The translations under genes and the position numbers were made by a program. Positions 8,443 to 18,000 of a stretch of 64,000 nt of DNA are shown in pieces. Where the stretch lies: positions 992,001-1,056,000 of the forward strand of contig CBDFFR010000012.1 of assembly GCA_965246845.1 (NCBI GenBank), written 5' to 3'. The number at the start of each line of letters is the position of its first letter. The first letter of the stretch is position 1. This DNA is from JBBRMW01 sp965246845. Its GTDB lineage: Bacteria > Chloroflexota > Anaerolineae > Aggregatilineales > UBA2796. The notes beneath the pieces are model-generated. The model did no database searches. It worked only from the letters and a program-made list of their open reading frames with translations, and had not been told where the DNA came from.

Positions 8443-9724
8443 CGTACAACCGTCCGGCGTCCGTGAGCAGGCGGCGGACATCCGGTGCGTCTTTATATGC
8501 CGCCTTGAGCGTTTCGTCTTCGATAGACGCGGCGATGCTCAAGACAATTTCGACCGCGACTGTATGATGTATCGAAGCAATGGTGAGGCTGGTCGGCGCG
8601 ACGATCTCTGCAAGCGCGGCGTGTGCCCGCCAGATAATTTCTTTCTCGCCCGTCTCCTGCGCTGCGATAACCGCCTCGTTGAAGAGGAATTCGGCCTGCG
8701 CGTTGTCGCCCTGTGCGAGCGTAACCCGCGCGTGCGCGAAGAGGCCGTGCGTGATCAACGGCTGGAGGCCAAGCGCCCGCGCATCACTCAGGAGTGCGTC
8801 GGTATGCGCGGCGGCTTCGGCGACCTGTCCAAGCGAGAGTTCGGCCTCGATAATGCTATACAGCGCGTAAAGTTCAAGTTCCTTGTCACCCTGCGCTCGA
8901 GCAAGGTCCAGCGCGTGGTGCAGGTGCACCAATCCATCGATGTGGCGATTTAGCCCGATCAGGTCCACGCCGATATTGCGTTCAAGGTCGGCAGTAAAAA
9001 CACCGTGCCGCGCCGTAAGTGCTTCCTCGTGCATGGCGAGGGCGCGCTCCATCGCGTGCAGCCGTTGATAGCTCTCGCCGAGTGTGTTACAGAGCGTCGC
9101 GCGGTTGAGTTGATCGTGTGTCGATTCTGTTAGCGACAGCGCCCGGCGCAGAATTTGAATTGCCTGAAAGTAGCGCCCGGATTGGTGCGATAGCTCGCCG
9201 ATAACAGCCATCGTCGCGACCTGCTCATCAATGTCGTTCAGCGCTTCCAGCATCCCAAGTGAGCGGCGCAGCATCACCGTCGCGCGGTCATAATCGCCCG
9301 TGAGTTGGTGAAGCTCTGCGCGCTGACGCAACGCCAGCGCGAGTTGCCGCCTTTCGCCGGAATGTTCGGCCAGCAAAATCGCCTGTTCGCTGCTGTTGCG
9401 GGCAGCATCCAGTTCGCCCCGGCGTTGGTACAGCGCAGCGCTTTCGACCAACGCGCCGATCTCGCCAAAGGGTCCGGCAGCATCTTCCTTCCAGCGCGCG
9501 CAGACCTCGAACGCGAGATCGATCTCGTCCAGATTGGACAGCGAGCGTATCCAGAATTCATAAAGCTGATCGACCTGTGCATCGGTCAGCAGGCTGTTTT
9601 CCAGCATGTACATGACCAACTGCACGGTGTCCTGCATCTGCGCATCGTAGTACGTATTGCGCACCACCGCGAGCGCTTGCTCTGGATCATCCAAATCGAG
9701 AATAGTTAGATCGAGTTCTGGCAT
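8435..9724 (-). CDS. Tetratricopeptide-repeat protein
   Basis: The protein is 429 residues of soluble helical repeats. Recognisable TPR units begin around residue 90 (ALYQRRGELDAARNSSEQAI) and continue with 'LRQRAELHQLTGDYDRATVM', 'IGELSHQSGRYFQAIQIL' and 'LGESYQRLHAMERALAMHEE' patterns. There is no signal peptide and no catalytic domain. TPR proteins are scaffolds for protein contacts; the partner is unknown. It lies between the glycosyltransferase genes (37-base gap) and rsmG (8-base overlap), so it is probably on the same transcript. It could be a cytoplasmic adaptor of the sugar-transfer machinery, but nothing in the sequence proves that. Confidence 0.75.
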   Translation of the reverse strand: MPELDLTILDLDDPEQALAVVRNTYYDAQMQDTVQLVMYMLENSLLTDAQVDQLYEFWIRSLSNLDEIDLAFEVCARWKEDAAGPFGEIGALVESAALYQRRGELDAARNSSEQAILLAEHSGERRQLALALRQRAELHQLTGDYDRATVMLRRSLGMLEALNDIDEQVATMAVIGELSHQSGRYFQAIQILRRALSLTESTHDQLNRATLCNTLGESYQRLHAMERALAMHEEALTARHGVFTADLERNIGVDLIGLNRHIDGLVHLHHALDLARAQGDKELELYALYSIIEAELSLGQVAEAAAHTDALLSDARALGLQPLITHGLFAHARVTLAQGDNAQAEFLFNEAVIAAQETGEKEIIWRAHAALAEIVAPTSLTIASIHHTVAVEIVLSIAASIEDETLKAAYKDAPDVRRLLTDAGRLYDD

Positions 9725-9761
9725 CGTTTAACCGCATTCGAGTCCACAGAGTATAGCCCGG

Positions 9762-10961
9762 CTATGCGCGATGTTCGATAGCACGCAGTGCGGCGTCGAC
9801 CACCTGACGCGGCGTAATATCGCGAATGCACGGATGATTGGACGGATGATCACCCGGCCAATCGAGGATGCGGCACGGCGCGCAGCCCATCCCGCTCGTC
9901 ACGACGACCTGCCGCAACGGGTTCCCCCAGGGACCGAACTCTGCCGGGTCCGCCGGACCGTAGAGATGTACCGTCGGCGCGCCGCTTGCGACGGCGAGGT
10001 GCATCGGTCCGCTATCGGAGCCGATCACGACGCGCGCCCGCTCGTATAGCGCACCAAGCTGGCCGAGCGTCGTCTCGCCGGCCAGCGAGATCGCGCGTTG
10101 TTTCATCCGGGCGATGATCCGCGCGATCTGAGGATACTCGCTATCGCTGCCTGTGAAAAATAACGCGACGCGCTGCTGTGTCGCGAGCCGATCCGCGACG
10201 ATTGCCCATTGTTCCGTGTCCCAGCGCTTAATCGCAGTCCCAGCGCCGGGATGAATCACGACGAGCGGTGTATCCGGGCGGATCGCGTTCTCGCTCAGGA
10301 TGGAGCCGATGAACGCGCGATCCTCCTCCGCAACGGGGAAGCGATAGTCGATTGCATCTTCCGGCACGGCTCCCGACCAGGGTTCCACCAGCCGCAAGCA
10401 TTGCCGCACGACATGCTCATGCACGAAAGGGACCCGGCGCGTCAGGAACGGCGCGACCTCCGGCAGGTCGAAGCCGACCCGCGCGGGGACCCCGGCCAGA
10501 TACGCGAGCAGCGCGCCCCACCAGTGATCCGGGCGCATGATAATCGCCACTTCAGCGCGCAGCGCACGCACGCGCCGCGCCCATTGCCATGCCTGCACAT
10601 AGGGTTGCAGAAGTGATTCCTTGCGGGCGCGCGTGAAGCCGGGGAAGGGTATCGTGAAGACCTGATGTACTTCCGGGTAGGAGGCCATCACCGGAGCCGC
10701 CCAGCCGCCCACCAGCGCGATCCGGCGTCCCTTAGGCGTCGCCTTCGCGAGCGCGCTGACGGCGGGCATCGTCAGCAGATTGTCGCCCAGATGATCGGGA
10801 CGGATAATCAGGAACGTACCGGGTAGCGGCTTCTGCGTGCGCGGGCGGGGCAGCGCTGCGTAGAGCATCAACAATTCGCGGCGCAGGTCTTCCTTCCACG
10901 TCAGGCGATGCTGAAAGGCGGTTAATTCCCGGTTGCGCTCCGCAAGCTGCGCTCTATCCAA
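9762..10961 (-). CDS. Glycosyltransferase family 9 (heptosyltransferase-like)
   Basis: The protein resembles ADP-heptose:LPS heptosyltransferases, with two Rossmann domains. The N-domain starts FLIIRPDHLGDNLLTMPA. The C-domain carries VVIHPGAGTAIKRW, IGSDSGPMHLAVASG and HLYGPADPAEFGP, the standard GT9 nucleotide-sugar site. A frame runs to an ATG at 11000, but a TTG at 10961 is better supported: AAGGA lies eight bases upstream and the start then overlaps the preceding stop by only 8 bases. Chloroflexota generally lack LPS, so the acceptor is more likely an exopolysaccharide or another envelope glycan. It follows two GT4 genes in the same operon. Confidence 0.85.
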   Translation of the reverse strand: MDRAQLAERNRELTAFQHRLTWKEDLRRELLMLYAALPRPRTQKPLPGTFLIIRPDHLGDNLLTMPAVSALAKATPKGRRIALVGGWAAPVMASYPEVHQVFTIPFPGFTRARKESLLQPYVQAWQWARRVRALRAEVAIIMRPDHWWGALLAYLAGVPARVGFDLPEVAPFLTRRVPFVHEHVVRQCLRLVEPWSGAVPEDAIDYRFPVAEEDRAFIGSILSENAIRPDTPLVVIHPGAGTAIKRWDTEQWAIVADRLATQQRVALFFTGSDSEYPQIARIIARMKQRAISLAGETTLGQLGALYERARVVIGSDSGPMHLAVASGAPTVHLYGPADPAEFGPWGNPLRQVVVTSGMGCAPCRILDWPGDHPSNHPCIRDITPRQVVDAALRAIEHRA

Positions 10962-12177
10962 TGCCCAGTTCCTTGTAGCTCGCAAGCAGCTTCGGCGCAA
11001 TGATCGACCAATCGTATTGATCGCAGACGAATTGCTGCGCGGCGCGGCCCATAGCGGCGCGGCGTTCTGGATCGCGCAGCAGCAAAATCAGCTCCTGCGC
11101 GAAGCGTTCCGCACTATCGGCAATCATCATCTCGCGCCCCGGCACGACGGCCAGCCCGCGTGCGCCAATCGCGCTGGAGACAATCGCGCACCCGGCGGCC
11201 ATTGCCTGCAAAAGTTTGAGGCGCGTCCCGCCGCCTGTGCGCAGCGGCGCGATATAGACCGTGCAGCCGTGCAGAAACGGCGTGACATCCTGCACGAAGC
11301 CCGTGATTTCTACATCCGCGCGCTGTCGTATCGCGTCGAGGCGCGGGTGCGGCTTCTTGCCAACGATGAATAGCCGCGCTTCCGGGACGGCCTCGCGCAC
11401 GCGGTCCAGCACGTTCGCGGTGAACCATAGCATCGCGTCCACGTTCGGGCGATAGCTCATCGACCCGGTGAAGAGCAGCGCCGCCGGACCAAGTTCAAGT
11501 TGCGCGGTAGTTTGCATGTACTCCTGTACGTTGATCCCATTCGGGACGACGCGCGCGCGCACTGTCGGCGCGAGGCTATTCAGCAGCCGCGCATCCTCTT
11601 CGGAGGTCGCGATCACGCCCGCGCACTGCGTACAGACCCAGCGCTCGAAACGGCGCAGGCGCTGCCACTGCACGCGCGAATAGAGCGTCGCAGGGAGCCG
11701 CCGCAGGTTGGCGCGGTCATTGCTATAGATCACACGTTGTAATTCAAATTCCGCGTTCGTCGCGTCATAAATCAGCCTGGCGTTCGGATGCAGCGCCTTG
11801 ATCAGCGGCAGGTACGACGCCACTTCCAGCCCTTCAAACTGAATCACATCGTATTCGACCGGGGGCGCGAGCAGGCGCGTCAACGCCTCGCGGAACGCTG
11901 CCGATTGAAAGCGGCTCGCCATATCCGCATCCTGCGTCAGGAACAGTGTCCGCAACCGCGCCCGCAAGGATCGCTTGGGGGTCGGCACACTCTCGATGCG
12001 GCGGCACAAGTCGGCGGCGGGGGTGGTTGCGGGGTCGGGCTGGTCCGCATCGGCGAAGGTGAGCAAATCGATCTGCGCGCCCGCCGCGTGCAGCCCTTCG
12101 AGCAGACCAAGCGTCCGCAGTGCGCCGCCCGCGTGTGGAGGGTAGGGCGGCTGGGGAGTCAAAAACAGGAGTTTCAT
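10954..12177 (-). CDS. Glycosyltransferase family 4
   Basis: This 407-residue GT-B-fold retaining glycosyltransferase has the N-terminal acceptor domain motif FLTPQPPYPPHAGGALR, a conserved glycine-rich opening. The C-terminal nucleotide-sugar domain contains LFTGSMSYRPNVDA, GFVQDVTPFL and the signature region APLRTGGGTRLKLLQAMAAG with its basic and acidic contacts. No membrane segment is seen, so it should act at the inner face of the membrane. It lies between another GT4 gene (3-base gap) and GT9 (8-base overlap). Together they look like an assembly line for a short oligosaccharide. Donor and acceptor are unknown. Confidence 0.85.
   Translation of the reverse strand: MKLLFLTPQPPYPPHAGGALRTLGLLEGLHAAGAQIDLLTFADADQPDPATTPAADLCRRIESVPTPKRSLRARLRTLFLTQDADMASRFQSAAFREALTRLLAPPVEYDVIQFEGLEVASYLPLIKALHPNARLIYDATNAEFELQRVIYSNDRANLRRLPATLYSRVQWQRLRRFERWVCTQCAGVIATSEEDARLLNSLAPTVRARVVPNGINVQEYMQTTAQLELGPAALLFTGSMSYRPNVDAMLWFTANVLDRVREAVPEARLFIVGKKPHPRLDAIRQRADVEITGFVQDVTPFLHGCTVYIAPLRTGGGTRLKLLQAMAAGCAIVSSAIGARGLAVVPGREMMIADSAERFAQELILLLRDPERRAAMGRAAQQFVCDQYDWSIIAPKLLASYKELGIG
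10970..10974 (-). promoter_or_regulatory. Ribosome binding site supporting a TTG start of the GT9 gene
   Basis: AAGGA on the minus strand lies inside the last codons of the upstream GT4 gene and is separated by eight bases from the TTG at 10961-10959. It is the reason for preferring this TTG over the ATG at 11000, which would create a 47-base overlap. Confidence 0.5.
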
Positions 12178-12180
12178 ACG

Positions 12181-13314
12181 TTACGAATTCAACACTTTCC
12201 GATATACCTCAAGCGCGATTTGGGCGGTGCGCTGCCATGTAAACGTCGCGGCGCGGGCGAGGCCATCCTGCCGCCATGTTGCGCGCTTTTCGCTATCTGT
12301 CAGCGCCAAGTATAGCGCATCTGCGATGCTCTCCGGGCGATCCGGGTCGATGCGCAGCCCGACTTCGCCGACGACTTCCGGCAGCGATGAGCGGTCCGAA
12401 ACGACAGTCGGTGTACCGCAGGCCATCGCTTCCAGCGCGGGGAAGCCAAACCCTTCATAGAAGGACGGCAGCACCAGCACGCTCGCCGCATTATACAACG
12501 CCGGGAGATCGGCGGCGGGGAATGCCTCGCGGATGATCACCTGCGGACCGAGCGCGGCGGCCTTCGCGAAAATAGGCTCGTACAGCCAGCCGCGATAGCC
12601 GACCGCGAGCAGTGGCGGCGCATCGGGATAACGTGCGCGCAGCAGCGCGTAGGCATCGAACAGCCCGACCAGATTCTTGCGCGGCTCGAAGGTCCCGATG
12701 TGCAGGATGCAGCCGCGCGGCAGGTCGTGTTTGCGCAGAACGGCGTTGATGTCTTCTTCCGGCAAGGGGTGATAGGCCGGATTCGCGCCGAGCATATGAA
12801 CCGTCACCTTTTCGGGCGTGACCGCGAGTTTATCAACAAGGTCCTGCTTCGTGGATTCGGAGTCAGCGAGGATGTGCGTTGCCTGCCGCACCGCGCGGCT
12901 AATCTGCCCGGCATAGTAGCGGCGGCTTTCTTTCGTCTGGAACTGCGGATAATACAAAAAATTCAAATCATGAACGGTAACGACGAACTTCCGCGCGCCG
13001 AAACGCGGCGGGATAAAATCCGGGCTATGCAGCAGGTCCAGACGGCGCGGGAGCAATTCTGCGCCCAGCGCGAATGACTCAAGCCGATGATGTGGCGGCG
13101 TTTGCAAGCGCGCAGTCGTAAAATTCACCGCGCCGTGCGTCTGAATAGCATTCTGTGGCGCGTGGCGTCCCTCGAACAGGATATACTGATTATCCGCGTC
13201 GAGCGCGGGCAACGCTTCCGCAAGGCGGCGCGTATACTCCGCGATACCGCCCTCGCGATAGCTCAACAGGCGCGCATCGATGCCGATCCGCACTAGCGCT
13301 TTGGGTTCGGCCAT
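12181..13314 (-). CDS. Glycosyltransferase family 4 (mannosyltransferase-like)
   Basis: This 377-residue GT4 enzyme of the MtfB/mannosyltransferase type opens with VRIGIDARLLSYREGGIAEY, a hallmark of this subgroup. The C-domain carries LHIGTFEPRKNLVGLFDA and LPSFYEGFGFPALEAMACG, where the Glu-x7-Glu motif binds the donor sugar nucleotide. The start is ambiguous: the ATG at 13314 overlaps the cyclase gene by 22 bases, while a GTG at 13293 overlaps its stop codon by one base (TAGTG) and better matches family N-termini. Neither has a clear ribosome binding site, which suggests translational coupling. A GDP-mannose-derived donor would fit the Gmd/Rmd genes upstream, but this is inference. Confidence 0.85.
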   Translation of the reverse strand: MAEPKALVRIGIDARLLSYREGGIAEYTRRLAEALPALDADNQYILFEGRHAPQNAIQTHGAVNFTTARLQTPPHHRLESFALGAELLPRRLDLLHSPDFIPPRFGARKFVVTVHDLNFLYYPQFQTKESRRYYAGQISRAVRQATHILADSESTKQDLVDKLAVTPEKVTVHMLGANPAYHPLPEEDINAVLRKHDLPRGCILHIGTFEPRKNLVGLFDAYALLRARYPDAPPLLAVGYRGWLYEPIFAKAAALGPQVIIREAFPAADLPALYNAASVLVLPSFYEGFGFPALEAMACGTPTVVSDRSSLPEVVGEVGLRIDPDRPESIADALYLALTDSEKRATWRQDGLARAATFTWQRTAQIALEVYRKVLNS

Positions 13315-14867
13315 TCGCGCAGCGCGTAGACGGAGAGCGGGATCGCCTTGCCCTTGAGCGCCAGCGGTTCCAGCGTTTCAATCTGCGTGGCGCGTTCCTT
13401 GATGTCTTCGCATACCGCGTCGGTCATGTAAATCTGGTTTTCGAGCGCGCGGTCCATCAGGCGGGCAGCGGTGTTCACGATGTCGCCCTGCACATTGAAT
13501 TCGCGCCGTCCGCGTGTATCGCCAATTTCGGCGGCGAAGACGCGCCCGCGCGACAATCCGATCTGGCAGGTGACGTTGACGGGCTGGCCGCCAACCATTA
13601 TAGGCTTTGAATTGACCTCGATGATCATGCGCCGGATTGCCCATGCTGCGTTCGTCGCGCGAATCGAGTCGTCGGTATGCGCGGTCGGCACGCCAAAATA
13701 GATCACGATGTCCGATCCGCCGACGTGGTACGTCACCTTCTTGAGCATCCCACCCTGCGCCTCGACCATCGCGTTGATTTGCGAGAAGATGTAGCTGAAC
13801 CGCTCAACCAGCGGACCTTCCTCATCCTCAGTCGCAATATCGACGGATTCCGGCAGGCCAATCAGGTTGACGAACATAATCGTCGCTTCGGGAAAATCCG
13901 GCGGGAGCGGACGGTAGGTAAGCGCGTTCTCGACCAGCAGGTTCAATACAGGCTGCGGAATATAGCTGGCAAGCGGCTCGACACGCCGCGTGAGGTCTTC
14001 GATTTGCGAGACGATGGCCGGGATGCTGCGATCCAGCAGCACATTTCCGGCGGATTTTGTGACCGCGCCGGAGATCGAGAAATCCTCCAGATCGCGCGCG
14101 TCTACGTCATCGACGACCAGCATATGGTTCGGTTTGACGCCCTGCTCGAAACGGTATTGGGATTTGACCTGTTCGTAAGCAGCATCGGTCAGGTTGACGC
14201 GGCCTACCATGCCCGCACCTTCGGCAAGTTTGGTACGCTGGACGGCGTTGCCGAGCAGGACGTGTTCCATACGGCGCGGTGTGCCGATGTCGGCAGTGAA
14301 AAAGCGTCCGCTGTGAATGCCAATCCGCATCTTGAGCGAATATTGCGCCTGCGCCGTCTCGATAACCGCAAAATTCGCGTCCATCACGCGCTGCATTTTC
14401 AGCCCGGCACGTACGGCCTGTGCGGTGTCGCTGTGGCGGGCATCGCGTTGGAACTGCGCCAGCATCGCGTCACCCGTGAATTCGAGCAGCGAGCCATTGA
14501 AAGAATTAATAATTTCGATCATCTGCTTGAAGTAATCGTTGAGGCGCGAGAGCAGTTCTTCCGCGCCGACGCGCCCACGCCCGGCGTTGGCTTCCATCAG
14601 CTTCGTAAAACCGGAAAGATCGGTGAACATAAGCGTTCCCGATGTCCACGAGTAACGTGATTCTCCAGGACGCGGCAGATTTTCCGAGACCTGCCGGGGG
14701 ATGTAATCGTAGAGGTTGCGCCCCAGCGCGCGGAGCTGGTCGAATACTTTGGTCAGCACGCGCGCCGAGGGGTTGACCCAAGCCTCGGCATACACGCTGG
14801 CAGGCAGCAGCGACCGCAATCGCGGTTCAAGCGCGGACCAGGGCGGTAGCTGCTGATTTTCTGACAT
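13293..14867 (-). CDS. Tandem-domain class III adenylate cyclase (soluble-AC type)
   Basis: Counting from the ATG at 14867 (524 residues; the frame extends to 14948), two cyclase homology domains are present. Domain 1 has both metal-binding aspartates (Asp83 in FTDLSG, Asp133 in FTGDAML), but the purine-binding Lys position is Glu. Domain 2 lacks the first metal Asp (Asn334 in FVNLIG) but keeps Lys in MLKKVTYHVGG and the transition-state pair Asn465-x3-Arg469 (NTAAR). This complementary split matches the soluble adenylyl cyclases, where one shared site forms between the domains. The product is therefore probably cAMP. No membrane segment is seen. It is the first gene of the glycosyltransferase operon. 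GAGAG precedes the chosen ATG. Confidence 0.82.
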   Translation of the reverse strand: MSENQQLPPWSALEPRLRSLLPASVYAEAWVNPSARVLTKVFDQLRALGRNLYDYIPRQVSENLPRPGESRYSWTSGTLMFTDLSGFTKLMEANAGRGRVGAEELLSRLNDYFKQMIEIINSFNGSLLEFTGDAMLAQFQRDARHSDTAQAVRAGLKMQRVMDANFAVIETAQAQYSLKMRIGIHSGRFFTADIGTPRRMEHVLLGNAVQRTKLAEGAGMVGRVNLTDAAYEQVKSQYRFEQGVKPNHMLVVDDVDARDLEDFSISGAVTKSAGNVLLDRSIPAIVSQIEDLTRRVEPLASYIPQPVLNLLVENALTYRPLPPDFPEATIMFVNLIGLPESVDIATEDEEGPLVERFSYIFSQINAMVEAQGGMLKKVTYHVGGSDIVIYFGVPTAHTDDSIRATNAAWAIRRMIIEVNSKPIMVGGQPVNVTCQIGLSRGRVFAAEIGDTRGRREFNVQGDIVNTAARLMDRALENQIYMTDAVCEDIKERATQIETLEPLALKGKAIPLSVYALREWPNPKR

Positions 14868-15049
14868 GGATGCTCTCGATCCCCAATACGCCATAATGTA
14901 AAGAATATTACCCTTTGGTCGCACGTCGGGCAATGTACGATTCTTCACTTTCTTCGTAAATGACGTTTTTCGTAACGGTCTTGTAACGCACTGTAGCGCC
15001 GGAATGCTATATCATAAGCGATGGTGATAAGTTATCGACCGGGGATTGT

Positions 15050-18000
15050 ATGTCGCCTGAACGCTCGAACTTGCAATTAGCAGAGATTATCCCGCCGCAC
15101 ACTGATTCGCAGAGCGCCGAAAGCCTGCTCGCACGCCGCGCTGCTGAATTGCGCCTCGTGGCGCGCGTGAGTGCCTCCATCGCAGGTCAGACCGACCTCG
15201 GTGAACTTCTCCAGAACGTCGCCGACCTGACCAAACAGACGTTTGCACTGTACCACGCGCACGTCTATTTGCTGAATGAAGCGCGCACCGTCCTCGCGCT
15301 GGCGGCTGGCGCTGGCGAACCCGGACGCCTGATGCAGGCGCGCGGCCATTCAATTCCACTGGCACGTGAACAATCGCTGGTTGCGCGTGCCGCACGCACC
15401 GCGCAGGGCGTGATCGTGAACGATGTGCTTGCCGCGCCGAATTTTCTGCCAAACCCGTTGCTGCCCAATACGCGCTCCGAGTTGTCGGTTCCGCTCATCA
15501 TCGCAAACAAGGTTATCGGCGTGCTGGACGTGCAGGCCGACGTGCCGGATCGCTTCAACGAGCAGGATGTTTTAATCCAGCAGGCGTTGGCCGATCAAAT
15601 TGCGGTCGCGGTCCAGAACGCACGCCTCTATTCAGAACTCAAGCAGACCTCGCTTTCGCTCGTTCTGCGCGATCAGGCAGTGCGCGCCTCCTTGTCGGCA
15701 ATCACCATCGCAGATGCGACCCTGTCCGATTTGCCGCTGATCTATATCAACCCGGCATTCACGACGATCACCGGGTACACGGCAGAGGAAGCGCTTGGAC
15801 GCAATTTCCTCTTTTTGCAAGCCGACGACCATGATCAGCCGGAACTGGACCAGCTTCGCGCGGCAATTCACGAGAAGCGCGATGCTACCGTCGTTTTGCG
15901 CAACTATCGCAAGAACGGCGAGATGTTCTACAACGAACTCAAGCTGTCGCCGATCGTTGACGATGCTGGCGGAGTGACGCACTTCGTCGGCATTTCGAGC
16001 GACGTCAGCGAACGCTACCGATACGAAGGACTGCTTGGCGAATCCACTGCACGCGCCGAATTGCTGGCGACCACCACCGTACTACTATCGCAAGCGACCG
16101 ATAACGCAGAAATTGCCCACGCGATGGGGCTGATGGGCGCTCAGGTCGGCGCGGTACAGATTACGCTTGAATTTGTGCAGGAAGCGCGCGACGGTACATT
16201 GATTGATCTGGTCTGCGTCGCGCGTTGGACGCCCTCCGGCGCGGAAAACTTCATCCCGCCGCGCCCGACCCGGTTTCCAGCGGCACTCGATTTGTTGAAA
16301 AGCGGCTACGAGATGCCAGTGCTGATCGAGGACGTCAGTGCGTTTACATCGCCCCAAATGCAGGATGTCGTGAAACAGGCTGTTGATGCTGGCTTCGGCG
16401 GTTTCGGCGTTCTTCCGTTGCGCGCGGGCGGAATCTGGCTAGGCATTATGACGGCTGCATGGGACAAGCCGCAACGACTGCGACCTGCCGAAATCGACGC
16501 AGTTCAGGCCGTGCAGCCGATGGTCGCCTCGATTGCTGCCCGCCGCCGCAGTGAAATGCTGGCACGGGAAGCGCTCGCCGACAACGCGGCGCTCCTCGAA
16601 CTGAGTATCGCGTTGAACTCCGCGCAATCGATTCAGGACCTGACCGAACGCGCCGCGAAAGTCATTCTCGCGCCCGAAGCTTCGATGATGTCCCTCATGC
16701 TTTATGAGGGGCTGGATTACGACTCGGCGCAAACGGTGACGATGGCGGGGACCTTCGCGCGGTTTCCAAACCCGATGATTACAATGGGCGAAGCGCAGCC
16801 ACTGACACGCCTCCCGACAGTACGCTCACTAATTGACAAGGAAGTCGTGGTTTACGACGATCTGGAAGTCGATGCGCCATCCGATGCGCGCCGCTCGGAT
16901 TTGATGGCTATGGGCATTCGCGCGATTCTGGTCGCGCCGCTGGTCTATAGCGGGCGCTTGTTCGGGCAAATAATCGCGATGTCCCATTCCAAACGGCGTC
17001 ACTCCGAACGCGAAGTCCGGCTGATGCGTGCTGCCGCAGAGCAAATTGCCGCCGCCATCGAACGCCTGACGCTGCTTGAGGAAACCGAACGGCGCGCCCG
17101 CGACCTCGACATCGTACGCCGCGTGACTACGGCGACAGCGACGATCCTCGATACGGATACGATGCTTACGCGCGTTTGCGACCTGACCAAAGAGGGCTTC
17201 GACCTCTACCACGTTCATATCTATCTATTGGATGATGATGGCAAACGCCTTGTTCTGCGCGCCGGGGCAGGCGCACCGGGGCGCATCATGCGCGAACGTG
17301 GACACGCCATTGCCGCGAACAGCCCGCGCTCGCTGGTCGCACGCGCAGCGCGCACACGCTCCGCCGTCATCGTCAACGATGTGTCGCAGGTTCAGGACTT
17401 CCTGCCCAATCCGCTCCTGCCAGGGACGCGCTCCGAGATGGCCGTGCCAATGATCGTGGGCAAGCATCTGCTGGGCGTGATGGACGTGCAATCGATGCAA
17501 ACCGAACGGTTTCAGGAAGCCGACATCGACATTCAGATGGCTCTCGGTGAGCAGGTTGCAGTCGCAGTGCAGAACGCCCTGCTCTATGCGCGCGAAGTTG
17601 ACACCACCGCGCAGCTTCGCGAACTGGACCGTCTCAAATCCGAATTTCTGGCGAGTATGAGCCACGAACTGCGGACCCCGTTGAACTCAATCCTCGGTTA
17701 TGCGGAAGTGCTGGCCGACGGAATCGATGGCGAACTGCCCGAAGAAGCTGTGATCGATGTCGGCGCAATTCATGAGAGCGGGCAGCATCTGCTTGGCCTG
17801 ATCAACGATATTCTGGACCTCTCCAAAATCGAGGCAGGTCACATGGAACTGGACCTCGAATCACTCCCGCTTTCCGAAGTGGTAGAGGACATCGCGCGTA
17901 TCGTCCCTGCGTTGATCAGGGAGAAGTCGGTGACGTTTGTAAAAGATGTTCCGGGCGCGCTCCCGCATTTGCTCGCGGATCGCCAGCGCTTGCGGCAAAT

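Noticed and set aside
8030..8953. Plus-strand frame of 307 residues
   Set aside because: It runs antisense across rsmG and the TPR gene, has Arg/Ser/Cys-rich composition and no motif, and is a shadow of high-GC coding DNA.
14949..15049. Promoter elements between the cyclase and histidine kinase genes
   Set aside because: TTGTAA and TATATC hexamers are present but the spacing (21 bases) is too long, and no better pair was found on either strand.
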